A stretch of DNA of 64,000 nucleotides from Jilunia laotingensis (GTDB taxonomy: Bacteria > Bacteroidota > Bacteroidia > Bacteroidales > Bacteroidaceae), in assembly GCF_014385165.1 (NCBI RefSeq), contig NZ_JACRTF010000001.1, forward strand, positions 3,038,001 to 3,102,000, in the 5' to 3' direction. Position numbers and translations under genes: made by a program. Below are positions 8,096 through 16,214 of the stretch, one piece after another (the stretch's first letter is position 1; each line of letters begins with the position of its first letter). The notes beneath the pieces are model-generated. The model saw nothing but the letters and a program-made list of their open reading frames with translations. It made no database searches and was not told the DNA's origin.

Positions 8096-9913
8096 ATGGA
8101 AAATTATATTGTATCTGCCCGTAAATATCGTCCATCCACTTTTGAATCGGTGGTGGGACAACGGGCACTGACCACTACGCTGAAGAATGCCATTGCCACA
8201 CAGAAACTGGCTCACGCCTATCTGTTTTGCGGACCTCGGGGGGTGGGAAAGACGACTTGCGCACGTATCTTTGCCAAGACAATCAACTGTATGACACCCA
8301 CAGCGGATGGAGAAGCTTGCAATTCTTGTGAGTCTTGCGTGGCTTTCAATGAACAGCGCTCGTACAATATTCATGAACTGGATGCGGCTTCGAATAATTC
8401 GGTAGATGATATTCGACAACTGGTGGAACAGGTACGCATCCCGCCTCAGATAGGTAAATACAAAGTGTATATTATTGATGAGGTACATATGTTGTCAGCT
8501 TCGGCTTTTAATGCTTTCCTGAAAACACTGGAAGAACCGCCACGTCATGCCATCTTTATTCTGGCTACGACTGAAAAGCATAAGATACTTCCTACCATTC
8601 TGTCACGTTGCCAGATTTATGATTTTAACCGTATCAGTGTAGAAGATACCGTGCAACATTTGGCTTATGTGGCTTCCAAAGAGAGCATTTCTGCCGAACC
8701 GGATGCTCTTAATGTGATCGCGTTGAAGGCGGACGGGGGGATGAGAGATGCGCTTTCCATTTTCGATCAGGTGGTGAGTTTCACGGGGGGGAACATAACC
8801 TATCAAAGCGTTATTGAAAATCTGAACGTGCTTGATTATGAATATTATTTCCGTCTGACTGACTGTTTTCTTGAAAATAAAGTGAGTGATGCCTTATTGC
8901 TATTTAATGATGTGCTGAATAAAGGCTTTGATGGAAATCATTTTATTACAGGACTTTCTTCTCATTTCCGCGACCTGTTGGTAAGTAAAGACGTTGCTAC
9001 GTTGTCACTGCTTGAAGTAGGTGCGAGCATACGCCAACGTTATCAGGAACAGGCGCAAAAATGTCCGTTGCCTTTTTTATATAAAGCTATGAAGCTTTGC
9101 AACGATTGTGATATGAATTATCGTACCAGCAAAAACAAACGTTTGTTGGTGGAGCTGACCTTGATACAAGTTGCGCAACTTACCACCGGGGGGGATGATG
9201 TGAGTGGTGGGCGTAGCCCTAAACAAGCTATAAAACCCATATTTACACAACCTGCCGTTGCTCAGCAACCACAGGCTGCTCCTGTTGGAACACAATCGCA
9301 ACCAGCGGTTAAACCGGTGGCTCAATCGCCTACTGCGCCTGCTTCTCCGGTTCCCGCAGTTGGAGCATCTAACCAGACATCCACTCCTGAGGCGGTATTA
9401 AAAGTGCAGTTGAAGGAAGAAAAGAAAATACCGGTGATGAACCGTTCCAGTCTGGGGCTTTCCATCAAGCATCCGCAGAAAGAGACTGGGGCGCAAAATG
9501 CTGCTGTTCAGACTACGGTACATACACAAGTGCAACCGGAAGAAGATTACATTTTCAATGAAAAAGATCTGAATTACTATTGGCAGGAATATGCAGGGCA
9601 GCTTCCTATAGAACATAAGGCGATTGCCATGCGTATGCAAAATATTCGTCCGGCTCTTCAGAAGGACGATGTCACATTTGAAATACTGGTTGATAATGAA
9701 ATCATTGCCAAAGAATTTACGGCTATGATTCCCGAAGTGCAGGATTACCTTCGTACGCGGCTGAAAAACCGTAAAGTTAGAATGACTGTTCGTGTAAGCG
9801 CACCTGCTGAGAATGTCCGTGCTTACAGCAGGGTAGAGAAGTTTCAAATGATGGCAAAAAAGAATGATGCTTTAATGCAACTAAAAGAAGAATTCGGATT
9901 GGAATTGTATTGA
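8096..9913 (+). CDS. dnaX: DNA polymerase III subunits gamma/tau
   Basis: 605 residues. Clamp-loader ATPase of the replisome. Walker A GPRGVGKT (46-53), a zinc module with Cys65, Cys75, Cys78 and Cys81, Walker B IIDEVH (126-131), sensor 1 ATTEKHK and the SRC arginine finger (170-172) are all present. Domain III ends near residue 362. A Gln/Pro/Ala-rich linker (about 367-430) then leads to a tau-specific C-terminal region. A G7 run at 9188-9194 sits exactly at the domain III/linker junction (codons 365-367), and both other frames stop within 10 bases after it, which could generate a short gamma form (see findings). G6 (8735-8740) and G7 (8785-8791) runs also occur inside the gene. Confidence 0.97.
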   Translation: MENYIVSARKYRPSTFESVVGQRALTTTLKNAIATQKLAHAYLFCGPRGVGKTTCARIFAKTINCMTPTADGEACNSCESCVAFNEQRSYNIHELDAASNNSVDDIRQLVEQVRIPPQIGKYKVYIIDEVHMLSASAFNAFLKTLEEPPRHAIFILATTEKHKILPTILSRCQIYDFNRISVEDTVQHLAYVASKESISAEPDALNVIALKADGGMRDALSIFDQVVSFTGGNITYQSVIENLNVLDYEYYFRLTDCFLENKVSDALLLFNDVLNKGFDGNHFITGLSSHFRDLLVSKDVATLSLLEVGASIRQRYQEQAQKCPLPFLYKAMKLCNDCDMNYRTSKNKRLLVELTLIQVAQLTTGGDDVSGGRSPKQAIKPIFTQPAVAQQPQAAPVGTQSQPAVKPVAQSPTAPASPVPAVGASNQTSTPEAVLKVQLKEEKKIPVMNRSSLGLSIKHPQKETGAQNAAVQTTVHTQVQPEEDYIFNEKDLNYYWQEYAGQLPIEHKAIAMRMQNIRPALQKDDVTFEILVDNEIIAKEFTAMIPEVQDYLRTRLKNRKVRMTVRVSAPAENVRAYSRVEKFQMMAKKNDALMQLKEEFGLELY

Positions 9914-9936
9914 TTAGAGCTTTGTAAGGATAATGC

Positions 9937-10011
9937 CAATATACCTGATGCCCCGTTATAATATATGTTAGCATGGTTAACAATATATGTAACGGGGCAT
10001 CAGGTATATTG
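9937..10011. terminator. 22-bp inverted repeat terminator between convergent genes
   Basis: Arms 9937-9958 and 9990-10011 are perfectly complementary. The 31-base centre is itself nearly palindromic, giving one long hairpin. It separates dnaX from the convergent macro-like gene and can serve both. Confidence 0.8.
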
Positions 10012-10031
10012 AAATTTATATCATAAAAAGA

Positions 10032-10424
10032 CTATTTGGCTTGAATAATTTTCCAAAAATTGCGTGGCAACCATATGTTGGTAACATTCACAGCTGTTGC
10101 AAATAGAGGGGCGATTTCTTCGGGTTGGAATCCTGCTATTCCACAACCTATCTCTGTGACAAGATATATGTGTTCCGGATCGTTTTGCGCAACTTTAATA
10201 AATTGGTCCACATGAGGACGAATCGTTTCCACTCCACCTTGCATGGTTGGAATGGCATATGTTTGGCCTTGCAATCCTATGCCTTGTCCCCAAATTGCTC
10301 CCCATTTGTTCATTGCCAAACGGGCGGCTCCACCACCATGGTATCCTTGAAGGTTGCTACCGAAGACAAATATCTCGTTTGGTTGCAGTTCGGTGATATG
10401 ATCGGGGGTAATTCGAATATTCAT
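10032..10424 (-). CDS. Macro-domain-like small protein
   Basis: 130 residues. The N-terminal EIFVFGSNLQGYHGGGAARLA and the central YLVTEIGCGIAGFQPEEIAPLF resemble the phosphate- and ribose-binding loops of the macro/Appr-1-p superfamily (G-N-x-x-G, G-G-G, then G-x-G-x-A-G). Such proteins bind or hydrolyse ADP-ribose derivatives. The family is seen in both phages and bacterial chromosomes. It lies alone between dnaX and tRNA-His. The fold assignment is by motif only, and the substrate is unknown. Confidence 0.65.
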   Translation of the reverse strand: MNIRITPDHITELQPNEIFVFGSNLQGYHGGGAARLAMNKWGAIWGQGIGLQGQTYAIPTMQGGVETIRPHVDQFIKVAQNDPEHIYLVTEIGCGIAGFQPEEIAPLFATAVNVTNIWLPRNFWKIIQAK

Positions 10425-10662
10425 AATTTAACAGGGGGTTAGGTGAAAAATGATATTATTTTGAAGGCTTGCTTAAAGTTTTAGTACCATGTTGCCATAT
10501 TCTTCTGCTAAAACATTTCTAGAACAAATTAGTGTTACTTGTAAGTTCTAAAGTCTACTTGTAAAGTGGGTCTTAGTGACATATTCTCCAAATATTCCCC
10601 GCAAATGCCTTATATACAACAAAAAAGAGGAATATTCTCATCGAATTTCCCCTTTTCTTTTG

Positions 10663-10737
10663 GGTGGCAGATGGGACTCGAACCCACGACATTCAGAACC
10701 ACAATCTGACGCTCTAACCAACTGAACTACAGCCACC
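10663..10737 (-). tRNA. tRNA-His (GTG)
   Basis: Cloverleaf on the minus strand with anticodon GTG in loop TTGTGGT, the T-loop GGTTCGAGTCC, and the His-specific extra G at position -1 opposite C73. The acceptor stem carries one T-T mismatch at pair 6. The 3' CCA is not fully encoded. A -7 box TATCTTTG (10763-10770, minus) lies upstream. Confidence 0.95.
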
Positions 10738-10810
10738 ATGTTTGCGTTTCTCTAACGCGGTGCAAAGATAGATATAAACTTTGAATCTGCAAATATTCTA
10801 CGAGAAAATT

Positions 10811-11932
10811 TCAATAAAAAGTGTACTCTTTTATTCCTTTATTGTACTTGCTAAAGAGGGATCGAGTATCATTTATGAAGATTTTCAGATGATTACGTTC
10901 AGCGATACTGAGAGAGTCCGATGGGTAGTTGGCAGGGAGCAATCTATGATTTTTTTTTCGGGAGAGGAGAGGGCGGGATGTCCATACCAAGCTATAACCA
11001 CAGTTAGTGACACGAGTGATACTGTCTTTTTCAAGATCTAGCCTAAAAAGTATTCCACCATCTGTATGGCGGGCGGACATGTTGGAAATGAAATTTCCCA
11101 AAGAGTATACAACTGCGTGTCGCTCTCCTGTAATGCTGTCGGTGCGAAGCTCCATGGGTTGTACGACATGTGGATGCGAGCCAATGATATGAGTGACTCC
11201 TTGTTCGAGAAGCCAATCAGCCAATGTTGTTTGTTCTTTATTAGGCAGGGAGTGGTATTCATCTCCCCAATGCATGCAAGCTATGATCGCGTCCGGGTGA
11301 AGAGTTTTTGCATCTTTGATATCTTGCATTATGATGGCTTTGTCTATATAGTTTACAATGTTTGGATAGGTGACTTTAATGCCGTTGGTTCCATAAGTAT
11401 AATTTAACAAGGCGATGCGAAAACCGTTCTGTTCTAATAGTAAGGGATATTGTTGCTTGCGGGTGTCGGCATTGATATACGTTCCTGCATGAGGGATGTG
11501 TAAAGAATCTAGCATCTGTATGGTTCTTTCCAAACCGTTTTTACCTTTATCAAGGCAATGATTGTTGGCTGTTACCAATACGTTGAATCCTGCGTCACGA
11601 ATTGCGTAAAGATATTCGTCCGGTGCGCTGAAAGTCGGATAACCTTTGTACGGTTTTCCTCCCAAGGTGACTTCAAGATTGCCTATGGCTATATCGGCTC
11701 GGCTTATTTCATCTTTAATTGATTTGAAGTAATCGGAATAGTCATATCCGGAGGGGGTATAGGCTGCATTGATTTGTGCTTGATGTTGCATCAGATCTCC
11801 GGCAAATAGCAAGGTGATATGGGCAGGAGAGGGGAGACTGTCTACCGGTAATTGCACGTTAGTCTGCTCCTGTGCTTTACTCATACAGGATAATTGAGTG
11901 AAAAAAAGTAAAGTAAGGAGAAACGTCTTCAT
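10811..11932 (-). CDS. CapA/PgsA-like metallophosphatase-fold protein
   Basis: 373 residues from the ATG at 11930-11932. An upstream TTG in frame would hide the signal sequence, so it is rejected. MKTFLLTLLFFTQLSCMSKAQ looks like a signal peptide, possibly with a lipidated Cys16. The CapA family motifs follow: LLFAGDLMQH, IAIGNLEVTLGGKPY, VTANNHCLDKG, IIACMHWGDEYH, IIGSHPHVVQPME and YSLGNFISN, which are metal-ligand motifs of the calcineurin-like fold. Homologues function in poly-gamma-glutamate or capsule export, but no pgsBC-like genes are near, so its real role here is unclear. It is separated from folD by a hairpin repeat. Confidence 0.88.
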   Translation of the reverse strand: MKTFLLTLLFFTQLSCMSKAQEQTNVQLPVDSLPSPAHITLLFAGDLMQHQAQINAAYTPSGYDYSDYFKSIKDEISRADIAIGNLEVTLGGKPYKGYPTFSAPDEYLYAIRDAGFNVLVTANNHCLDKGKNGLERTIQMLDSLHIPHAGTYINADTRKQQYPLLLEQNGFRIALLNYTYGTNGIKVTYPNIVNYIDKAIIMQDIKDAKTLHPDAIIACMHWGDEYHSLPNKEQTTLADWLLEQGVTHIIGSHPHVVQPMELRTDSITGERHAVVYSLGNFISNMSARHTDGGILFRLDLEKDSITRVTNCGYSLVWTSRPLLSRKKNHRLLPANYPSDSLSIAERNHLKIFINDTRSLFSKYNKGIKEYTFY

Positions 11933-12003
11933 AATCGTAGAGAGGGAAATAGATTTATTTGGAGATGTCAAAAGTCATCATCTGCTTTTTTAGACACGTA
12001 TTT

Positions 12004-12086
12004 CACGGATTACACGGTTCTTAATGAATAAGATCTACAGTTTTTGATTATATGCTTTTTCCACATATTCTACCGTGTAATCCGTG
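12004..12086. repeat. Inverted repeat with 15-bp perfect arms
   Basis: Arms 12004-12018 and 12072-12086 (CACGGATTACACGGT and its complement) are perfect. Further pairing (TTTAGA/TCTAAA) lies outside after a small bulge on the left. It sits between folD and the capA-like gene and is either a folD terminator or a dispersed intergenic palindrome. Confidence 0.7.
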
Positions 12087-12140
12087 TCTAAAATTTAAAT
12101 TCCGGTAATGGCTTTTACCCTAGCATGCCTTTTCTGGCTT

Positions 12141-13022
12141 TTATTTGTAAATGGCTTTCTTACCTGCAAGCAATGTATTCTTCATCAGGGAAACGATAGT
12201 CATTGGACCAACTCCCCCGGGTACAGGGGTGATGTACGAGCATTTCGGTGCTACTTCATCGAATTTCACATCACCGGTCAGTTTGAAACCGGATTTCTTG
12301 CTTGAATCAGGTACGCGGGTTGTTCCGACATCAATGATCACGGCTCCTTCTTTTACCATTTCCGCTTTCACGAAATTGGGTTGACCGAGTGCGGCAATAA
12401 TGATATCTGCTTCCTGGCATTCCTTTATCAGGTCACGTGAACGGCTATGGCAGACAGTTACCGTTGCATCGCCCGGATAGGCCTTTTGCATCATTAGTGC
12501 AGCCATGGGTTTACCAACGATGTTGCTGCGTCCCAGCACTACGCACTTCTTGCCCGAAGTTTCTATCTTATAGCGTTTCAGCAGTTCGAGGATTCCGTTG
12601 GGAGTGGCGGACACATAACAGGGCAATCCGATAGACATGCGTCCTACATTGATCGGATGGAAACCATCCACATCCTTGCGGTAGTCAATTGTTTCGATCA
12701 CTTTCTGTTCGGATATGTGTTTGGGGAGGGGAAGCTGTACGATAAAACCGTCTACATCGGCATCTTCATTGAGTTCGCGTACTTTAGCAAGCAGTTCCTC
12801 TTCTGTTACATCGCTTTCGTAGCGGATGAGTGACGATTTGAAGCCACAGGCTTCGCAGGCTTTTACTTTAGCGGCTACATATGTTTCGCTACCTCCATCG
12901 TGCCCTACAAGTATAGCAGCCAGATGAGGACGTTTGCCTCCGTTGGTAACGATTTCTGCCACTTCTGCCGCAATCTCTTGTTTTACTTGTTCGGAAATGG
13001 CTTTTCCATCTATAAGGTTCAT
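12141..13022 (-). CDS. folD: Methylenetetrahydrofolate dehydrogenase/cyclohydrolase
   Basis: 293 residues from the ATG at 13020-13022. The upstream in-frame TTG at 13049 overlaps the -7 box (13047-13054) and cannot be the start. FolD interconverts 5,10-methylene-THF and 10-formyl-THF with NADP. Motifs: [13 protein letters not shown] with the catalytic Lys, [27 protein letters not shown] of the Rossmann domain, and the C-terminal [11 protein letters not shown]. Length and motif order are normal. The gene is transcribed alone. Confidence 0.97.
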   Translation of the reverse strand: MNLIDGKAISEQVKQEIAAEVAEIVTNGGKRPHLAAILVGHDGGSETYVAAKVKACEACGFKSSLIRYESDVTEEELLAKVRELNEDADVDGFIVQLPLPKHISEQKVIETIDYRKDVDGFHPINVGRMSIGLPCYVSATPNGILELLKRYKIETSGKKCVVLGRSNIVGKPMAALMMQKAYPGDATVTVCHSRSRDLIKECQEADIIIAALGQPNFVKAEMVKEGAVIIDVGTTRVPDSSKKSGFKLTGDVKFDEVAPKCSYITPVPGGVGPMTIVSLMKNTLLAGKKAIYK

Positions 13023-13046
13023 GTTCGATAGTATTTTGGTGATTGG

Positions 13047-13054
13047 CAAAAGTA
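13047..13054 (-). promoter_or_regulatory. -7 box for folD
   Basis: TACTTTTG on the minus strand, 25 bases before the ATG. It decides the folD start. Confidence 0.5.
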
Positions 13055-13194
13055 GGATAATTTACCGAACTCTCCAAACTGATGGGGGTGAAAGAAAGAG
13101 GCTCGTTTTTGTCAAGAGCAGATTTACGTATTATTAACTGTAGAAGGCTATGGCGGGTTTCGATTCTCTGTTATCGGAACAATATATTCTTGGT

Positions 13195-13326
13195 CACCGA
13201 TAAACAATCTCTTCCTCACCGATGAGGAAGAGGTTCGGCACCGAGGAAGAAGCTCTTGATCACCGAGGAACAGCATCTTGGCCACCGGGGAATGCTCTCT
13301 TTCTCACCGGGGAATTGCTCCTCTTG
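13195..13326. repeat. Six-copy tandem repeat, exact 22-bp period, invariant CACCG
   Basis: CACCG begins at 13195, 13217, 13239, 13261, 13283 and 13305, always 22 bases apart. The rest of each unit is degenerate (CACCGAGGAA...CTCTTG-like). A perfect 10-bp stem (CTCTTCCTCA/TGAGGAAGAG) sits in the first two units. The period is not a multiple of three and no open frame crosses it, so it is not coding. The same motif and spacing recur at 49418-49488. Confidence 0.85.
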
Positions 13327-13340
13327 CTGTAGGATACTAA

Positions 13341-13371
13341 AAAAGGAGGTAGCGGGTGGCTATCTCCTTTT
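13341..13371 (-). terminator. Hairpin terminator downstream of ffh
   Basis: Arms 13341-13353 and 13359-13371 (one G-T pair) are followed on the minus strand by a T6 run. It lies 88 bases past the ffh stop. Confidence 0.75.
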
Positions 13372-13411
13372 ATCGTAGTTTAATTTCAATCTATCTTATT
13401 ATTAACGTTCA

Positions 13412-13419
13412 CAAAGATA
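13412..13419 (-). promoter_or_regulatory. Orphan -7 box between ffh and its terminator
   Basis: TATCTTTG on the minus strand with no gene before the terminator at 13341. A transcript from here would be only about 70 bases long if termination is efficient, or would run through the 22-bp array towards folD. Confidence 0.4.
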
Positions 13420-13458
13420 CAAAATAGAAAAGCGAAAGTCAAGCTTTTGTGCGAAAAT

Positions 13459-14781
13459 TTAGCGTTTAACTTTCGGCATCATTTTGCCCATCTTGCTGCC
13501 GGTTACCATCTTCATCATTTTGCGAGTCTGGTCGAACTGTTTGAGCAGGCGGTTTACTTCCTGTATAGTGGTGCCGCTGCCTTTAGCAATGCGCGTACGG
13601 CGTGAACCGTTCAGCAATTCGGGATTAGAACGTTCTGCGGGTGTCATTGAGTAGATGATAGCTTCGATGCTTTTGAAAGCATTATCATCGATATCGATAT
13701 CTTTGATGGCCTTTCCTACACCCGGGATCATGGAAGCAAGTTCCTTGAGGTTACCCATTTTCTTGATTTGAGCAATTTGACTGAGGAAGTCGTTAAAGTC
13801 GAACTGATTCTTGGCAATCTTTTTCTGAAGACGCTTCGCTTCTTCTTCATCATACTGCTCTTGCGCACGCTCTACCAACGAAACGATATCACCCATTCCC
13901 AAGATACGGTCGGCCATACGTGCAGGGTGGAATTGGTCGATAGCATCTAACTTTTCACCCGTACCTACAAATTTGATAGGTTTGTTGACTACCGAACGGA
14001 TGGAAAGAGCGGCACCACCACGAGTGTCACCATCGAGTTTGGTAAGTACCACACCGTTGAAATCAAGGCGTTCGTTGAATTCTTTGGCAGTGTTTACAGC
14101 ATCCTGTCCGGTCATGGAGTCGACAACAAAAAGGATCTCGTTCGGCTCTATGGCTGTCTTGATAGCTGCAATCTCATTCATCATCTCCTCGTCTACGGCC
14201 AAACGTCCGGCTGTATCGACGATGACAAGGTCATATCCTTTAGCTTTAGCTTCCTTGATGGCGTTTTGGGCAATCTCCACCGGATTCTTGCTATCCGGTT
14301 CGGAATACATAGGGACATTGATCTGTTCTGCCAATACACGCAACTGTTCGATGGCGGCCGGACGGTAAACGTCACAGGCAACAAGCAGCGGTTTGCGATT
14401 CTTCTTGGTTTTCAGCATACGTGCCAATTTGCCCGAGAATGTTGTCTTACCCGAACCTTGCAGACCGGACATCAGGATTACTGCTGGACGTGAATCGATA
14501 TCGATCTCCACCGTTTCACCTCCCATCAAATGGGTTAGTTCATCGTGAACGATCTTCACCATCAGTTGGCTTGGCTTCACGGCTGTAAGTACGTTTTGTC
14601 CCAATGCTTTTTCCTTTACTGTGTCAGTAAAGTTTTTCGCAACTTTGTAGTTAACGTCGGCATCCAACAGGGCTTTACGTACGTCCTTCAGTGTCTCTGC
14701 TACGTTGATTTCGGTGATTTTACCTTCACCTTTCAGAATCTTAAACGACCTCTCTAGTCTCTCGCTTAAATTATCGAACAT
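13459..14781 (-). CDS. ffh: Signal recognition particle GTPase Ffh
   Basis: 440 residues, normal for Ffh. The N-domain helical bundle (1-90) is followed by the G domain: GLQGSGKTTFSGKLA (G1), DVYRPAAIEQL (G2), DTAGRL (G3), TKLDGDTRGGAA (G4) and GTGEK (G5). The methionine-rich M domain carries FDFNDFLSQI and the SRP RNA-binding signature TPAERSNPELLNGSRRTRIA. It delivers ribosomes translating membrane proteins to FtsY. A -7 box TACATTTG lies at 14828-14835 on the minus strand. Confidence 0.98.
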   Translation of the reverse strand: MFDNLSERLERSFKILKGEGKITEINVAETLKDVRKALLDADVNYKVAKNFTDTVKEKALGQNVLTAVKPSQLMVKIVHDELTHLMGGETVEIDIDSRPAVILMSGLQGSGKTTFSGKLARMLKTKKNRKPLLVACDVYRPAAIEQLRVLAEQINVPMYSEPDSKNPVEIAQNAIKEAKAKGYDLVIVDTAGRLAVDEEMMNEIAAIKTAIEPNEILFVVDSMTGQDAVNTAKEFNERLDFNGVVLTKLDGDTRGGAALSIRSVVNKPIKFVGTGEKLDAIDQFHPARMADRILGMGDIVSLVERAQEQYDEEEAKRLQKKIAKNQFDFNDFLSQIAQIKKMGNLKELASMIPGVGKAIKDIDIDDNAFKSIEAIIYSMTPAERSNPELLNGSRRTRIAKGSGTTIQEVNRLLKQFDQTRKMMKMVTGSKMGKMMPKVKR

Positions 14782-14827
14782 GGTATATTAATTACAAATT
14801 ACTAATTACGAATTACAAATCGGGTTG

Positions 14828-14835
14828 CAAATGTA
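14828..14835 (-). promoter_or_regulatory. -7 box for ffh
   Basis: TACATTTG on the minus strand, 47 bases upstream of the ffh start. Confidence 0.5.
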
Positions 14836-14851
14836 CGAAAATCTCTCGTAT

Positions 14852-16174
14852 TTATATCTTTTTATTCTGCCATTTTGCTTTTTTGAAGTAAATATAGCTT
14901 GTGGTGAGCAGCAACGTATAGTACACGATCTCAATGGTAAAGCACCATTCAATGGGAGCTTTCAACCACATTCCGATGAAAATGATATACGAACCGTAGA
15001 TGACAATGGTAATCGTTTCGAGTAATAAGGCTGCTTGGGTATTACCGGTACCGGATATTCCGTTGAATACGACGTTGGCAACTGAAGCAATCAGCATGGC
15101 ACAACAGATGACGTATACCGATGGTACGGATTCGGCAATCAATGTCGGGTCACTTGTATATATGGAAAGCATACCCTGTGGGAAGAGTGCTGTAATGATG
15201 ACCAGTCCTAACATGATGAAAAAGGAGAAACGGGCTATTTTATTGATAAGCGCCATTACATGTTGGATGCCTCCGGCACCGATGGCATTACTTACCAGGC
15301 TGTTAGTGGTGGTTGCCAGTGAGTTTACTGGTATCAACATGACGATATAGATGCTTCGTACAATGTTTGCAATAGCAAGTTCGCGCTGTCCCAATCTTTC
15401 GACGGCAACAAAAAATATAAACCAGGTAGCCATCGACAGGAAATACTGCATCATGGTGAAGCAGGATATGCTCAGAATACGCATCAATAATTGAGGGTCG
15501 AAGGAACGTAAACGATTCAACCCGTATTTTTTCAAATCTACCGTGATATATGTATATATAAGGAAGAAAAGAATGGAACTGCCTTCTGCAATCACCGAAG
15601 CGATGGCAGCACCTTTAATGCCCATTTCGGGCAAGCCGAAATGTCCGAAGATTAGTGCATAGTCCAGTATGACATTCGTTATTGCCATGACTACTGCATT
15701 GATAGTAAGTACCTTTGTGCGGGTGATTCCGATATATAATGCACGGAACATGACGTTGACGAATGAGAAGAAGAAACCGTATATACGCCAGTCGAGAAAT
15801 TCCATTGTGGCATCGAATATGGACTCTGAAGACACGAGCATACGCATGATATTTCCTCCAAAAGCCTTTGTAAAGCCGAAAAGCAGTAATGCCATGACTA
15901 GAAGAAACATGACTCCTTGCATCATTACCGGCCCTACGTCTGAATAACGGCCTTCGCCATTACGGCGTGCAATAACTATTTGCGAACCGGTGCTAAAACC
16001 GAAAGCAATGGTAAATACGCAAATATAGAAAAGTCCGCCCATGGCCGAACCTCCGAGAGCAACTTCTCCGACATGTCCGAGGAAAGCAGTGTCGGTAACG
16101 TTGATGACATTTTGTGCAAGCAAGCTTAAGAGTATCGGATAACTGACACTCCAAATCTGTTTGTTGGTGTACAT
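14852..16174 (-). CDS. MATE-family efflux transporter
   Basis: 440 residues with about 12 hydrophobic helices in two similar halves. MATE signatures: PILLSLLAQNVINVTDTAFLG at the N-terminus, GFSTGSQIVIARRNGEG after helix 2, and GISGTGNTQAALLLET in the second half. These exporters use Na+ or H+ gradients to expel drugs or metabolites, and the substrate is unknown. A -7 box lies at 16201-16208. The C-terminal KKAKWQNKK is basic, as expected for a cytoplasmic tail. Confidence 0.93.
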   Translation of the reverse strand: MYTNKQIWSVSYPILLSLLAQNVINVTDTAFLGHVGEVALGGSAMGGLFYICVFTIAFGFSTGSQIVIARRNGEGRYSDVGPVMMQGVMFLLVMALLLFGFTKAFGGNIMRMLVSSESIFDATMEFLDWRIYGFFFSFVNVMFRALYIGITRTKVLTINAVVMAITNVILDYALIFGHFGLPEMGIKGAAIASVIAEGSSILFFLIYTYITVDLKKYGLNRLRSFDPQLLMRILSISCFTMMQYFLSMATWFIFFVAVERLGQRELAIANIVRSIYIVMLIPVNSLATTTNSLVSNAIGAGGIQHVMALINKIARFSFFIMLGLVIITALFPQGMLSIYTSDPTLIAESVPSVYVICCAMLIASVANVVFNGISGTGNTQAALLLETITIVIYGSYIIFIGMWLKAPIEWCFTIEIVYYTLLLTTSYIYFKKAKWQNKKI

Positions 16175-16200
16175 AAATAAGCGTTTAGTTTTGGAATTTG

Positions 16201-16208
16201 CAAAGATA
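16201..16208 (-). promoter_or_regulatory. -7 box for the MATE gene
   Basis: TATCTTTG on the minus strand, 27 bases before the start. It overlaps the extreme 3' flank of the upstream kinase gene. Confidence 0.6.
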
Positions 16209-16214
16209 GCGCTT

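Noticed and set aside
13195..13326. CRISPR array
   Set aside because: Only five bases are invariant, the step is 22 bases with no separate spacer and repeat, and no cas genes are present.
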